A DNA stretch of 64,000 nucleotides from Pachypanchax playfairii (lineage: Eukaryota; Chordata; Actinopteri; Cyprinodontiformes; Aplocheilidae): assembly GCA_006937955.1 (NCBI GenBank), contig SSNP01000035.1, positions 2,710,301-2,774,300 of the forward strand, written 5' to 3'. A model generated the notes under the pieces. That model had not been told where the DNA came from and searched no databases. It was given only the letters and a program-made list of their open reading frames with translations. This document shows positions 1-13,700 of the stretch, in pieces. Positions within the stretch are counted from its first letter, which is position 1, and every line of letters starts with the position of its first letter. A program made the position numbers and the translations under genes.

Positions 1-16
1 GGGGGGGGGGGGGGGG
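1..16. repeat. Homopolymer G run at window edge
   Basis: Sixteen consecutive G residues open the window. The run may be the tail of a longer G tract cut by the window boundary. A second, much longer G run occurs at 40238-40294. Confidence 0.9.
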
Positions 17-2071
17 ATGAAAGTCATTTCTCTCATGTCGTTCTCTTTGATACATCAAACTTGCTTCATGTGGCACCAGCAGCCAATCACATTAAGATAC
101 AGACAAGAGTCAGATTCATCAGCAGAATAAGTTGTCTGTATGAATGAATATTTACAAGATGGTTGGTCATAACTGGGATAAATTAAAACTGCATATGGAG
201 TAAGAGATCAAAGTTATGGAGCAGGATTAATAAGAGGGATAATGGCTTTGAGTAAAAACCTGGAACATCTGTTTTCAGTTGACTTCATGTTTCAGACATG
301 AGAGAGCTGCAGTCTTTACTCAGCATCTTCCTGGATATCATTAAAGCTGCTTCATTAGACGCCCGGTGTTTTACCTTCTTTCTATCTCCAATGCTGCATC
401 ATGGCTGGCTCATCAATCCAGAGCTGGTCAGACATGACAATCCACTTTCATTCCCTCAAAATATGATTAAACGTTGCAGTCAGGTTGCTGACTGAGACCA
501 AACCACAGAGAAACTTTTCTCCAGGGTGACGTTTCATAAGCACCTGGGTGTAATTGCCTTGTTTGGGTTCTTTGCTGTCTACAGAAAATACATAGTTAAA
601 GGATTTAGGTGTGTTGGATTACTCATTAGTGTTCTCACTATGATCCAAAGCATAAAAACATTCCCAGCAACGACCAGTACAGAGCAGACGCCTGCTGCCT
701 GGCTGAACAGCAGAAACCAAAAGAAGCTCAACTTGATCTTTTCATGAAGTCATGTGATGAACAAGATGTCGATCCAGAATGTTCTGTTGAGTTAAACAAC
801 AGTCAGGTGTTTCCTAACTCGATCTATAGTAACTGTCAAACACATTCACACTGTAAAAAAACAAAAAAATAAAATACACATTTTTATATTGGTGCAGAAT
901 TTAGATTGTGCTTTTGAAAACTCCTTTAAGATGGACGATCCCATAAAAAAACATTGTTTCTGCCCCCCCCCAGTATGTTTCTGAAGATATGAATTTGTTT
1001 TTTAAGGGCAGAGCTGATGATCTGAAAGATAACGCAGCTGATCGACTTCCACTGAGATCAAACAGGAAGTCAGAAAAGAGGAAAAAGTCACTTACGTACA
1101 CAGGAAAAGATTTTCCCTAATTTACCCACCGAGTCTGGACGACTCTGGTCCTTCTGAAGCCTCGCAAAACACAACAGGACATTAACTAAAACCAGCTCAA
1201 CTCCTATATTTCTATTTACTGCTGGTTACACAAATATTTTCTGAAACAAAAGACAATTTGCATTAAATTTGGGATTTTAATAAAGTACATTTTTATTATG
1301 TGTGAATTGTTTTAACTTAATCCTAATTTCTAATCTTTTATTCCTTTAGCACAACTTTAATTCTAAATGTCAAGCTCTAGAATTAGTCGTTGGATTTGTT
1401 CCTAGAAATTCAGACTGGAAATCTGTAGAACCAGATCACCAGCAAACAATCTTTACAAAAGAAAACACAAAGCTTGGTACCAAATAACAAGAACAGAACA
1501 CACCCATTCTTCTGATTTGAATACACAGGAACATTCTGCTCTAAACCTCAGCTAGATAACACCATCAGTGACACACCTGGAACAGATACTCGTCTCAGAA
1601 CAAAAAAGAAGTGGCACTAAAACATCAATACATGGTAGCTTCAGTGTACACACAAAAGAATATTGAAAATAAAAGCTGGTTTCAGTGTTTCGTGGTTAAA
1701 ACTTGAAGGTTTTTGTGTCTGAATGGAAAACTGGGTTAAAGAATAGAACAAACTGCAGTGTGTCCCAGACAGCTGAGCTCCCAGCAAGTCCAAATAAAAT
1801 GAACATGAATAATGAAAAATCTGCTATCAATAATTCAAAAAGATTTTAAAAGGGCATCACAATATTTTTAAGTAATGTAATGAGAGTAGAGCCTGATAAC
1901 AGCAACACAGTGCTGACTTATCTGGTACAATAGGAGTTCTGTATATGCAGAGTCAAAACTAAGCAGGTTTTACATTCACGTGGCTTCCTGAGTCTCCTGA
2001 TGAGGGTTATGTCCATACGAACGCAGTAAAGCTGCACCATCAAAAAGGTTCAAAACAGGTGGATTACTCAC
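17..2071 (-). other. furin-type intron (no other exon seen)
   Basis: Downstream of the splice donor at 2071 on the minus strand I see no further convertase exon. The expected next exon, which would continue the propeptide, is not in this stretch, so the intron runs off the left edge. The DNA is AT-rich with short ORFs that do not resemble any protein I know. Confidence 0.6.
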
Positions 2072-2281
2072 ATGTCCGTGGTTGATGAAACCATATTTAC
2101 TGGCAATTCGATCTGCGTCCTCTGGACCTCCAGGTATGTGGACAGCCCAGGTGTTGGTGTAGACCTTCTCACTCAATGCTGACTCCAGCCCAAAACCCAG
2201 CAACACCAACGTGGCCCCGATCAGCAACTCCAGAAGCCTGAGCCTCTGGCCTACAGAGGGAGATGAAGGACCAGGAGCCAT
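2072..2281 (-). CDS. furin: Furin-like proprotein convertase, first coding exon (partial gene)
   Basis: Furin is a trans-Golgi and endosomal type I membrane subtilisin-like protease that cleaves precursors after multibasic sites. Only the first coding exon (70 codons) is here. It encodes a short N-terminus, a hydrophobic signal segment (LLELLIGATLVLLGFGL) and the start of the inhibitory propeptide, where VYTNTWAVHIPGG and YGFINHGH match the conserved furin propeptide (human KVFTNTWAVRIPGG). I chose the ATG at 2281 because it has a good Kozak context (ACCCATGG) and leads directly into the signal segment. The exon ends at a clean GT-GAGT donor (2071), and the acceptor CTCCCCAG places the exon start at 2371, leaving 90 nt of 5' UTR. 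The catalytic domain lies left of the window. Another PCSK paralogue is possible, but the propeptide reads best as furin; a/b copy unresolved. Confidence 0.82.
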
Positions 2282-2371
2282 GGGTTCTCCTAACGCAGCA
2301 CAGTCACTGAGCAAAGCAGCTCTCCAACAGGCCGGGGCTGCTCAGACGAAGACGGGGAGAATCACAGGTCA

Positions 2372-5300
2372 CTGGGGAGGAACCAGACAAGAGAATTTAA
2401 ACACACTTTTTAATAGTTTCAAACAGCCATTTGTCTTTGAATAATTTACCAGGATTTAATGTGCAAAAAGCTACAAAACTAAAGATGATTTACAACCTGA
2501 AGTTACCAAAAATCAGAACAAACACCACTTCAGACTAAAAACAAACAACCTATTTATACGTTATGTTTTCATTGTTTTGGAACATAAAACTGGGAAAAAA
2601 AAGTGGAACATTATTAATGTAACACATTAAGTAACCAAATACAACACTTAAGGAAAAAAACTGAATATCTACAAATATCTATTTGAGAAAACAGCTAATC
2701 CAGCCCAGCAGCAGGTCTGAGCAGGCGTTGAACAGCCCGACAGGCTTTGGATAATCCCATAGGAAGCCGCGAGCAGGGCGTCAAGGCGCGACCTGATGCC
2801 GTGGTCAGACACACATCACCAAAGTTGGGTGTTTAACCTCTCATGGGAGGACACAGATGATAAAAGTTGCAAAAGAAAACTGCTTAGGTACGGTGAGTCG
2901 GCGGCAGAGGTGGAGAAATGCGGTTGGAAAACTGCACCACACCCTGGATGCTAACGGATAACAACAGAGTGGGTTTTATTTAGTATGTGGTGAAGTGCGC
3001 TGGAGGGTTTGGCCTGAGGCAGCAGCCATGGACACGACATAAAGACCATTCCAGAAGGAATCGTTACAAAACCGACTTTTCTTTTGGAGTCTGTTGGGAG
3101 ATTTTCTATGCTCTCACCAAGAGAAAACCATTTAACAAAGGGACAAGATCAAGTTTCCACAGTAGGCACAAACATAAATGTAGTTTTTTAATTCTTTGCT
3201 GATAAACTTTAGACTTTGATACAACTGAGTCCTGATTCTATTGTCTCAACGAGAGATACACTCCTGTCTTCTTCTACGTGTGGCTTCAGCTGCCGCTTCA
3301 AGGTAACGATGCTGCAGTTTCTCATCTTCTCCAGGTTTTACAGCAACGCGCTCCTTCTGTGTAATCTGCAGTGTCAGAGTCAGGGTGAACAAACAAGCTC
3401 CTCAAGATTTCCCTGGACGGCGTGTTGCAGTTTAAGAGTGATGTGTTTAGAGACGGCTGCGTCGGTCTGTTCGGCTCCCAGAAACACATTTTGGCACACA
3501 GTCGCTTTCACATTACAAACACCTTCCTGTTACGACGTGTGACGCTCTGAAAACATGCTCCTGAAACGTGAAGCTCTTTCAAAAATAAGATGTTTTAAAT
3601 AAAACTGTTTTACAGCACAGAATTCAATCAGAGGCGTGTTTTTTGGATTCATGAAACTATGTATTCAACTTCCTGCACAGTTTGTTACACCTACTAAATA
3701 TTGATATAAAATCCTGCATGTTTTATTGATTGTTGATAAAACTGTAATAATTCAGGTGTATGAATGTGTTTCTGTTGTAGGGACATCGGGTTTAAATAAA
3801 TGTCTTTAATGCAGCTCTTCACATCCAACATTTAATCACCGACCTCCAACACAAAACAACCCAACAAGTCCACTCGATCCTTTTAAACCTGCGATGAACT
3901 TGTGCATTTACAGACCTGAAGGCAGACAAGTGTTTGTTTAGCATGAAATCATGTGAGTTAGTTGTGAAGCAACAAATAACTTTATGCAGCGATTAGCAGT
4001 CAAACAGGTCAAACTGTAAGTAACCGGTCTGGTACGACAAGCTACTAATCCACTTCATGCATTCCAAACACCAACATACAGTTAAAAAACAAAAAGTAAG
4101 AAGTTTTCAAATGTCCAGCTTCCTGCACCGTCCTCGAACTGCTCAGAAAATTAAAACCCTTAAAGTAACTCACAAAAATAAACATACAGTCAAATCCAAA
4201 CAGGTTTTTATAAGACTCAAAGTGAAATATTTATTGTGGGGTAAAAATCCAACCTTATCCCGGATTTTATGACATTAAAGTTTAATTAAAGTTTCAATTA
4301 TAGCATCAAAGAAAAAAAGAGAAGGAAAATCTGTAGGAATAACTTACACCGCTGTGTGTTGGTCCTTTAATGCAACAAGCAAACAGAGTGCGAGCGCTCC
4401 TGAGATTTGTTTGGGTTGCTGACACGCCGACTAATAACGGCAGATGGCTGTGACATCATCAGCGTGTTCGGCCACTCAGTCTCTTCAACGTCACTTCGAA
4501 AAAGCCACAAGAGCCAAAACCTCAACTACTGTAACGCTAACAAGAGACGACGAGGAGGCCAACCGTTGAAAAATGGGACATCAACGCTGAAGCAAATGAT
4601 CCCATGTGTCCAACTATAATCAGGAGAATATATAAATATAGAATATATATATTTGTGCACATTATATTATAATTAGCCAAGAATCATTAACCCAAAGGAT
4701 AAAACTGTCCTCATTACCGAAGGCATCAGGAACATTTAAAAAGGAAACTGTTACCATCTCATTAGTTTATTATTTAGATTCTAATGAGATAAAAAAAATC
4801 AGCCCAAAAGTGTAAAACCAACACGACCTTTTACACATTACGCTCTCACATTGTGACACGAAAACTCGACTGGGTGCAGTCAAACCCCCTCAGGAGGAGA
4901 AACAAGTTCTTAATAAGTTCATTTAGGAATATATAAAAGTATGTCATGCAAATGACATTTCTGATCTGTGCCAAATTTCACTAAATTAGAACTGGTTCTT
5001 TAAACAAACCCCAAATTCTGAACTATCAGAATAAAAAAAATGTTTGTTTTTTATCCTTCCACTGCAGATCAGCAACATAAAAGCAAAACTGAATTTATTT
5101 ATTTCAAGCTTGATACACTAGATTTCTGTTAGTGCTTCCAAAACATCAGCCAACATCTGGAGACTTCAAATCCACCACCTACTTCCATCAGCAAACACAG
5201 AAATATCAAATATCTGTAAACATCTCTATCGTAACAGCAACTCTTATTCTAAAAGGTCAGGGCTCGAATCTGCAAGTAAATATTTCAAGCTTAAACTTAA

Positions 5301-7450
5301 GTCTTGAATTTTTACATAAACGTGTCCAAAATACACAACAGATCTCTCTCACAGAGTACGTGACACATCTGGATTTAAATCAAACATGATTATCGTTAAT
5401 GACGGGAGCAAAACGAGTGGAAGGAAGCTTCTGGAAGAGCTTTTTACTGACCGTTACATATATGAGCAGACTTACAGCAACTCTAAACTTTTCGTGGAAA
5501 ACATTTCTAAATAAAGACTTTGATACAACCTGCTTTAGATCGGATTTCTTTTAAACGGTGGCGCTGTGGGAGTTTGGGAGCACAAGCTGTTATCACACAT
5601 TAAAGAGGAAGAAAAAAAACAACAACTGGGTAACAAAAACACGGCGTGAGTCTTTGGAGAATGGACATAATCGATTTTAAACCCCCCAAAAAAACAGCAA
5701 ATGCAACGGCCTTTATTCTGTGTGATGAACAGGTTCTATCACATCTTCTATTTTTAAACACCCCCGTATCTTAGATGTAGTGTCATAAACACACGCAACG
5801 GGAATCAGATGGTAGTTTTCGGGCTCTCGCCATCATTTTAGTGAGTTTGTCATGTTTTATGTACCAATTTAGTGTAAATAAGAAGCATTATTGGTGCAGA
5901 TGTTATTGCTCCTAATGATGTCACTCCTAAACTTCCTGTTCTTGTTTTTTAACAGAAATATCTGGTCCAAAGCTGCCCAGATAAAATAACTCCAAACTCC
6001 CTTCAAAAATGTCCGAAATGTTGCATCATACCAACATTTCAATATTTTCCACAGCAGCTGGCACATTTTTTTAAGTTGCTGCGTATTTGCGCCCTTACAG
6101 ACTAATTTTATTATTTCCATTTTTAGTGACACTTAAATGCTTCAGAACCAGAATCGGTTTATTGTCTTGGTGAAGGTGCTCAGAGAACAAATCAAAGTAA
6201 GAATAACAAACATAAGAAGCAGCAATATTTACATAACCAAAGTATTTAAGCAATCATGCAAATGCCTGTGCATTTCATAAGAGATACAGATTAGCTAATT
6301 CATTTCACTATCAGACAAAGAAAACCAGAGTAAATTTAAATGATGAGTTATATATTAATGAAAAAAATTCTAAAACCACCTGGTTTGAGGTGAAAAAGTA
6401 ACTGCAATTGGGAAAATATTCTGTGGACTGATGAGACAAAGGAGGAACTTTTTGGAAGGTGTTTGTTCAGTTCATGGTTGTGGGAGTGGGAGTTGTGGGA
6501 GTAATTAATGGAACTATTAATTAATTCTGCTTTCACTAGAAAACTGTAAGAGAATGTCCAGCCAGCTGTTCATGACCATAAGCTCAAGAGAACTTGGGTT
6601 CTGCAGCAGGTCAATGATCTAAAACGCACCAATAAATCCACCTCTGAATTATTAAAAATAATACAGCATGACGGTTTTGTTCTGGTCACAGTCTGGACTA
6701 AGATCTCATTGAGATGCTGCAGCATGACTGTTGATGCTCAAAAACCCTCCAGAGTGGCAGAATTAAAACAATTCAGCAAAGATAAGCGAGACAAAGTTCC
6801 TCCACAGTGACATGAAAGACTCACGAGCAGGTATCACACACACCTGAGGACCAGCTCCCTTAATAAATAAAATCATAATTTAAAAACTGCATTTTATATT
6901 TACTCTAGTTATTTTGTCTGATATTAAAATTTGTTTGATGATCCAAAACATTTAAATGTGATTTTAAAATAGTAAAAACACATAAAATATGTCAGGAAAT
7001 AAATACATACAGATTATAAATTAAAGTTTTTATTGTCAAAAAGGCTTCCTGTCTGAAGCTGGTGTGTTTTCATCTCGTATATGTCTCGTACAAGAAGTTT
7101 CACAACCTTCCTGAGATCCGGAACGATCATCAGATCAATAACGATGATCAGATCCGTACAGTCAAATCAAACAGGTAAAAATCACCACGTCAAAAACGTC
7201 CGATCAGCTACGAAGTTGGATATTTACCGCTTGATGTGTTCTGCGGATCTTCCTCATGAGTTCAGATCCAAATAAACACCGATCAGTCCTAACGTAAAAT
7301 CCACACTCGGAGTTACAAAACACTAAAACAATCACGAGGAGGATCCAAACTTCTCTGGATCGGGCCTCAAAACATGAATGTTTACAAGTTACTAACTTTA
7401 AACGGTTGAAATCGATCAGCTGATGGCAGAGCTGGTGAGAGTCTGTTGAC
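2372..7450 (-). other. Probable first intron of the furin-type gene
   Basis: Between the coding exon acceptor and the CpG-rich block there is about 5 kb of AT-rich DNA with no convincing exon on either strand. The longest ORFs here (for example 3216-3542) have no recognisable domain and no splice context. A decayed Tc1-like fragment sits at 6546-6965. Confidence 0.55.
6546..6965 (+). mobile_element. Decayed Tc1/mariner-type transposon fragment
   Basis: The stretch resembles the 3' part of a Tc1-like transposase reading frame common in teleosts. Signals include the remnant of 'aat gat ... aaa cgc acc', 'tccacctctgaatta', 'gagatgctgcagcatgac' and 'aaaaccctccagagtggcag', followed by a 3' tail. 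Many in-frame stops and indels break it. The tail from about 6770 (gcgagacaaagttcctccac onward) is shared with the copy at 14494-14984, so both belong to one family. Confidence 0.7.
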
Positions 7451-8130
7451 TCACCTCAGCCGTGGAGTCCGTGACAACACGTAGTTACAGTTCGGCTCGG
7501 AACTGTGGCTGGTTCTGATCCGATGACTCCTCCGCGTGACTAATATGTCTGCAACTGTAACCGCGGCTGATACTCCGACCTGTTTTGTCTCGCACAGGTG
7601 CCTCCCACTTTGTCCCCTCCTATCGTCCAACCCTAACGAAGGTTTCAGAAACAACCCCGTCTTCGGATTTTATCCCACAAACCCGGACGGATCCGGGATC
7701 ACCAGGCGGTTTTTCCGGACGCAGCGCAGTCGACGTCAGCTCGTGTGTGACTCCACGCTCCGGAAAAACACTCTCAAACTGACGAGACCGTAACGGATAA
7801 CACCACAAGCACCCCGGCTGGTACCGTGTCCCGGGGTTTCGGTGGTTCTGGAGCGGTGAGCTCGGTCAACTCGGCAGTCCGAACAAGTCAAAATCCGAGC
7901 TAAACTTATCAACGGCTCAACTTACCAGCTTCCGTTACATCCTGCTCGACCCCACTTGTTGTTGTCTCACGCTGCGGCGTTAAAACCGACGACGACACGG
8001 TGAACCGACTGAAGAACGTATAAAAGCCAAGTGCTGGTGATAAACACTCATGATACCCCTCCGGTGTACCGCGGAGTGGTCCGCACAAGCCCCAGGAAAC
8101 ACGTCACGGCCGTGGACAAAGTGGAGACGT
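7400..8130 (-). promoter_or_regulatory. CpG-rich candidate promoter with two noncoding first exons
   Basis: This 0.7 kb block is far richer in CG dinucleotides than its surroundings. On the minus strand two strong splice donors lie in it: GGCTGAG|gtgagt (exon end 7455) and GAAGCTG|gtaagt (exon end 7926). Neither is preceded by a recognisable coding frame. The simplest reading is two alternative noncoding first exons for the furin-type gene, whose first coding exon has an acceptor at 2371. Human FURIN also uses alternative noncoding first exons. The transcription start is not determined. Confidence 0.5.
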
Positions 8131-8149
8131 CTTAAGGCAGGCCGTTGTT

Positions 8150-10730
8150 ACACATAATAAAACCGTCCTAAAACAACATTGTTACACGTTATTATTTAAG
8201 TGTATATATTATCCTTTAAAATATGGATTCATGGATTTTCAACTCCAAATTAATTATTCGAAATTGGAAAACAAACACTGATGATTCCCGATTTTATTTC
8301 AACCGGTTTTCTTTTTAGTTTCTTTTTTAATTAAAATCGCACTAAAACCTCTTCATAGATGTCAAAAATATATTTTTAGATATTTGGATAAAATTGTTGT
8401 TGTTCTGAATGTAATTATAATATCTGGCGTTTCTTATAAAGTGGTGTAATTGTGAATCTCTGTACTGAAATGTAATATTGTTATATGTTTAAATATATAT
8501 CATAGACCTTTGGAATTGTTTATTTATAATTAGACATCTAAAATAAAACCTGACGGGGTTGTAGGTATTTGTAATGTGTGTTTGTGTTTATTTAGAAGAA
8601 CTCTAGACATCCATAATGTTACTAGATCAGAAGAATGTCAAACTGGACATGAAATTTAAATTCATGAATATCTATAAAAAAACAATTAAACAAATTACAT
8701 CGCAACGATAAAACTCCTCCTGAATATCTGCCTTATTTATTTTCACGGGGAAGAACTTCGAAACACTTCTCTGTTTATAAAAACAAACTGTGTGTTATAT
8801 GATACATCTGCTTGCCATACAGAAATCAGCCGTACTGCCACAGCGCCACCTGCTGGTCACACCTGGTGGAGCATGTTTTACCCGGTCGGTCTGAGGCTGG
8901 CAGCTGCCAAACACGAAACGGTAATTTATTGCAGAGGAAAATATGAACCAAATGCCCAGTAAGCTGATTGCACGCCATTAAACGCCATCCTGATTGGGCA
9001 CATTGTTGCCAGCATGGAAGGATTATGAATAGGCTTACTGGGCACATGCCCAAGGTCAGGAGGCCCCTGTATCTCTGAGCTTCTCCATGAAGCAATTAAC
9101 ATTTCTCTTTGTAAAGTCCATCAAACCCTGCAAGTATAAACAAAACACAATGTGAATGAGAGTAAAATTTATTCAAAACAAGCCTTAACCCTATAATGTC
9201 AAGCTATAATTAGTTTCTTAGAGCTCTACCTCTTTGACAGAGTTAGTACTTTCTCCAAAACCTGCTGTATAGAATCTTTTCACATGTTTTCCGCCATCTG
9301 GTGGCAGATCTAAATACTGCATGGGGCAATTTTTATTAAAATTTTATAGTTACATAATAGAATATCACATATTAAAAAGTACACATTTTATTACTATCTA
9401 ATAAGCAGTTCAGTTTTTATTAAATATAATTTTATGACTAATATTTTATGTATCATGCATGAAAGGGTTAAATATTNCATACAATAAATGTCAACAAATC
9501 CAAAAATAGTGATGTTATACAGATAGAATATAACTGCAGAGATGAGCCAACTAATTACAAAACATACAAAGTGTTTTTCAAAAGTGGAGAAATCTAAAAA
9601 GAAACACTCAAGATTTAAATGAATGGAGTCAGAAAATCTCTGATCAGAGGGGTTCGAGGAGCAAATCTGTTTCCAGGGGGCCGTGGTTGTTGTTGAGGCT
9701 GTTACTTTAAACAACAGCTGATTTTTTCTTTATCTGATTAAAGAATGAAGCTTTTGGGGAAGAAATGACCTTTTTGTGTGACCTCAGTGTCACCTCAACG
9801 TCTCCAACTATAAGATTTGCTCAGACAAACCAGCTGCATCCTTCTGGATCTGGAACAGATCCACTATAGTTCCAGATTTTTTGTGTCAAACAGTTTTTTG
9901 ATCTGATCAAATCTGACTTTAATTAAAAACATGTATCTGGATTCACCCTGCAGCCAATCACAAACCTCATTCCTTCCATGATGGACACCTGTGTTGCATC
10001 CCTTGAATTTATCCCCTTGTCCTTTCCTGTTATTGCCCAACTGGATTGACTAAATGAAAAGACACGACGTAAAAGTAAACTGTATGAACAATAAAACCGT
10101 GATGCAGCTGCTTTGGCACAGAAGCTCATGAGTAAGACGGCAAACTGCAGGTTCCTCAAGTTCTGCCTTGATTTATAACAAAGAAACAGATCAAACAGCT
10201 TAAATCAAACAGAAAATCAATGAGAATTTGGCACCAAACAGACGAAAGATCACAAAATTTAGGTATTTGAAAAAGTTTGCAAATCAAATTGGCAGACATT
10301 TAAAAATAAAATAAGCTTCACAGAAGGGAAAAGTTTCCCATGAAGTTCAGAAAGTGATGCAGAGTCCAACATCTCAAAAGCTATTAATAAATGGCGGAAT
10401 GATTTCAAGGGTTTATTAGGGGTTTTATTTGTATTGTTTTTTTTCAGACTTGGTGAATTAATGAGAGAAAATCTCATCTGAAGTTTGTTTGCTTGGTTAT
10501 CCTGTAAATGTAAGAGAGCTCCAGCTTCACGGCCAGATAAACATTAATCACCACACTGCATGTTATTGTTCTAGCAAAAAGTTCTCGCACACACCGAACA
10601 GAAACACACACTGATTTACATTCTGCTACGCCGATAACGCTCATAAAAGCAAACCACGTTCAGCAGAGCACGATTAGGTGCGACGTAAATGAGGAGACCA
10701 ACACACGGAGAAGTGGGGCAGTTCAAAATA
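8150..10730. other. Intergenic region between furin-type gene and strc 3' end
   Basis: The region is AT-rich, with one ambiguous base at 9477. I see no exon with flanking splice signals and no RNA gene. The block at roughly 8940-9080 has a repeat-like look, with partly self-complementary 'gcccagtaagc' and 'gcttactgggc' motifs, but I cannot name it. Confidence 0.5.
8943..9060. repeat. Inverted-repeat-bearing interspersed repeat (unclassified)
   Basis: The motif tgcccagtaagc near 8955 recurs as its reverse complement gcttactgggca near 9033, bracketing about 70 bp. This may be a small foldback element or a fragment of a larger repeat. I cannot assign a family. Confidence 0.35.
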
Positions 10731-10736
10731 TTTATT
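10731..10736 (-). terminator. strc: Poly(A) signal of strc
   Basis: AATAAA on the minus strand, 61 nt past the strc stop codon at 10797. It is the first canonical signal after the stop. Confidence 0.65.
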
Positions 10737-10796
10737 TGAAGTACAAATGTAATACCAAGGGAAGCGAGAAGGAAAATTCCATTTTGTTCCATCGTT

Positions 10797-13700
10797 TCAA
10801 ATTAGCTGCTGTAACAAAAGGCACAGAGCTGCTGAGCAGAGAGCGAGTCTGTCTGTGTTTGTTGGAGCCGAATTCCTTCCTGCAGAAGAAAAATACACAA
10901 ATCCCTTTTATGACTCAGGAGACATAACTTTCATACAAACATTCTCTGATGTGAGGAAGGTTATGAAAAGGCGTGAGACACTTTCTCTTAAAGACGCACC
11001 TCTGATCTCCAGCAGGACGTCTCCCTCGTACCGAGCCAGTCCAACAGCATGCCTCTGTTCTGGGTCCAGTTCTGCCCACTGCGCCTCTGTGACCGCCCAC
11101 GCCTGCTCCACACTCAGCCACGACAACTGAATCGCACTGAACACCACCTGTCACAGCAACACACCCACCAGAGAAACACGCTTTCTTACCACAACAACTT
11201 TCATGTGGATTAAAATTCTCAAGCTGTTTCATTAGTGATGAAGAAAAAACTCTATATGTGACATGTTTTATATTATAATTACAAAAAACATCCTTATTGC
11301 ACCTTTTCTATTAAACCATTAAGAAATATAGTGGAATATCGAAGATTTCTGAATGTTTGATCTAATGAAGCATAAATCTTTGTTGAACACAATGTGTAGA
11401 TCTTTAGAATCCAGACTGTCTGAGGCAAATTATCTGTAAAAAAACAAACATCTGCAGCATCTGCATCCTCTGAGGAAAACTGTTTCACTTCATTAAACAA
11501 ATCCTGACACAGACTTGATTTAAGACTCAGGCAGATTATCTCACTGTAAATATATTTTATTTTATTTTATTTTATTTTATTTTATTTTATTTTATTTTAT
11601 TTTATTTTATTTTATTTTATTTTATTTTATTTTATTCGTTGTAACTTTGAATTGGCTCTAACTCTGGGTGATTGTTTTTGTCTATGTGGCGCTGCAGTGG
11701 ACTGGTCACATGTCCAGGTGTGACCTCACCGCGGTCCAGAGGTCAAAGGTCAGAGGTGGAGTTACACCCTCGACTAATGATATTAATACCAACCATATTG
11801 TTCAGTATATTTTCACAGAGAAAACTGAGTTTTCTACAGATTTTTCAACGTGAGCATCTTTTTTTTTCTTCTCTTGGGTTTCTTGTGTTGCAGCTTTAAT
11901 CTTTGCAGGATTTTTTTCTTTTCAAAAGAAATAGAAGTTCAAAATGTTTTTTTTTTTCTTCATTTGACAGACAGATTTTACTTTATCTTTGAACTGCTTT
12001 AGAAGAATTTTCCAATTTCACAGTCTCAGATGTTTGTATGAAGGTCCTGTGAAATTGTATGACGGTGATGTCTGGACCGGATCCTGGATCGCAGCTGTGC
12101 TGCATGTTTTAAACAGATAATTCAACCAGTGATGTTGAACAAGACACCGTCTTTTAAGGAGAAGAGAAGATTTGAATAATAACATGAGTTTATAAAGTGT
12201 GTTTGTTCATTAAATGTGATGAAAAATCAAACTATTTGTGATTTGAATTAAGACAGAACACATTTAATCTAAATTAGTTGCAAAGTCCTGATTATTTCAC
12301 AATTGAGATTTTTTTATTAGCTTTAAATTCTGAGCCTGAATACAAAATTTATCAGTTTGCCTAAATTTATTTAGACAAATAAAAATTTTGATTAACGTCA
12401 TTGTTTTAAATTCACATATTTACAAAAAAGAAACTGAAAAATGATTCATTATAAATAGTATTAAGTTAAATTAAATTAGTTAAAAGCTTCTTTTTTTAAT
12501 TCTACCACGTGAATTAAAATTCAGTCTAAATTTAAACATACTTTATAAATCCCTGTAGGTAAAATTGACAATTTAGAAACTTTTTCTAATTATAATTTAT
12601 AATAGAAACTTAAATGTTGGCCAGTTGAAGTAAACTTTGCTCTTTTACCATGTCATATCGCTCTATTCACTCTGAAATTGAAGTTTGGTCTGAACAAACA
12701 ACCTTTAGAAGACAGTTAAAACTCACTGCCATCTTTTTTGGTGACATGAGGGCGACGGCTTCAGGGGTGATTCCCTCCACCTGCTCCTGCAGCAGAGCTG
12801 ACAGCACTAGATCAGGCAGACCCGCTGCAAACAGGAGACAAACACTGAAGTCGGGTAATTAATGTTTCTCATTTCAAATCACAGGAAAACTCTCACCCTC
12901 AAACCGAAACCTTCTGGGATACTTTTAATTGCAGCTATCTGTCTAAGAACTGTCAGTTTCTACTGTAATCATCCTCACTCTTTGAAAGAAAAAAAACTCA
13001 TTCTAAAAGTTTGTGCAACAAAAGTTTCCTCCCTCTGGGATAATACGCTCTACTGTACCTGCCAGAGTCCCAATTTCAGTGAAAATCTCTGGCCCCCAAG
13101 CGCTGACTGGACCGAAGGCCTCGGTTCTGGACAAACAGCTTGTCAGTGCCTCCATCTGCTGCTCCGAGCACGGCAGGGACATCTCCCGCAGGAACAGGAC
13201 GGCCACGCTGCAGGTTAAAGGGGAAAGATTAACGACTTTAAATCCCTCTGAGGATACACCAAATGATTTAATGAGTTTTGTCTGGATGAGAAATCTTTTG
13301 CAGCCACCTGTGAGTTGGCAGGTTTGCAGGTTTATGGTTGTAACGTGCAGTTTGTTTCTAATCTTCTAAACTAATTACAGAAACAGCTGTACTCATCAGC
13401 ACCTCCTTATCATATTTGTTGAACTTCATCCACATATTTAATTCCATGTACATATTTGACATGTTTCTGTTTGTGTTTGTTCTTTTGGAGTGAAGATGTT
13501 AGAACGTTCTTGTGTTCCAGCAGGTTGTGAGTGTGTGACTGACCTGAGGTTAGAAGGACTCAGTCGTTTGATCTCTGAGGGGTTCAGACCACAGATCAGA
13601 TGCCCAAACGTCGCCAGATCAACAAACGTTAAGTGTTCCACTTTGGCTCTGCGTTTCCTCATCACACCTGAAATCACCGCTCTCATCTGAGAGTCCAACA

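Noticed and set aside
3216..3542. Plus-strand ORF of 108 codons
   Set aside because: No recognisable motif, and it lies in the presumed furin-type intron without splice signals.
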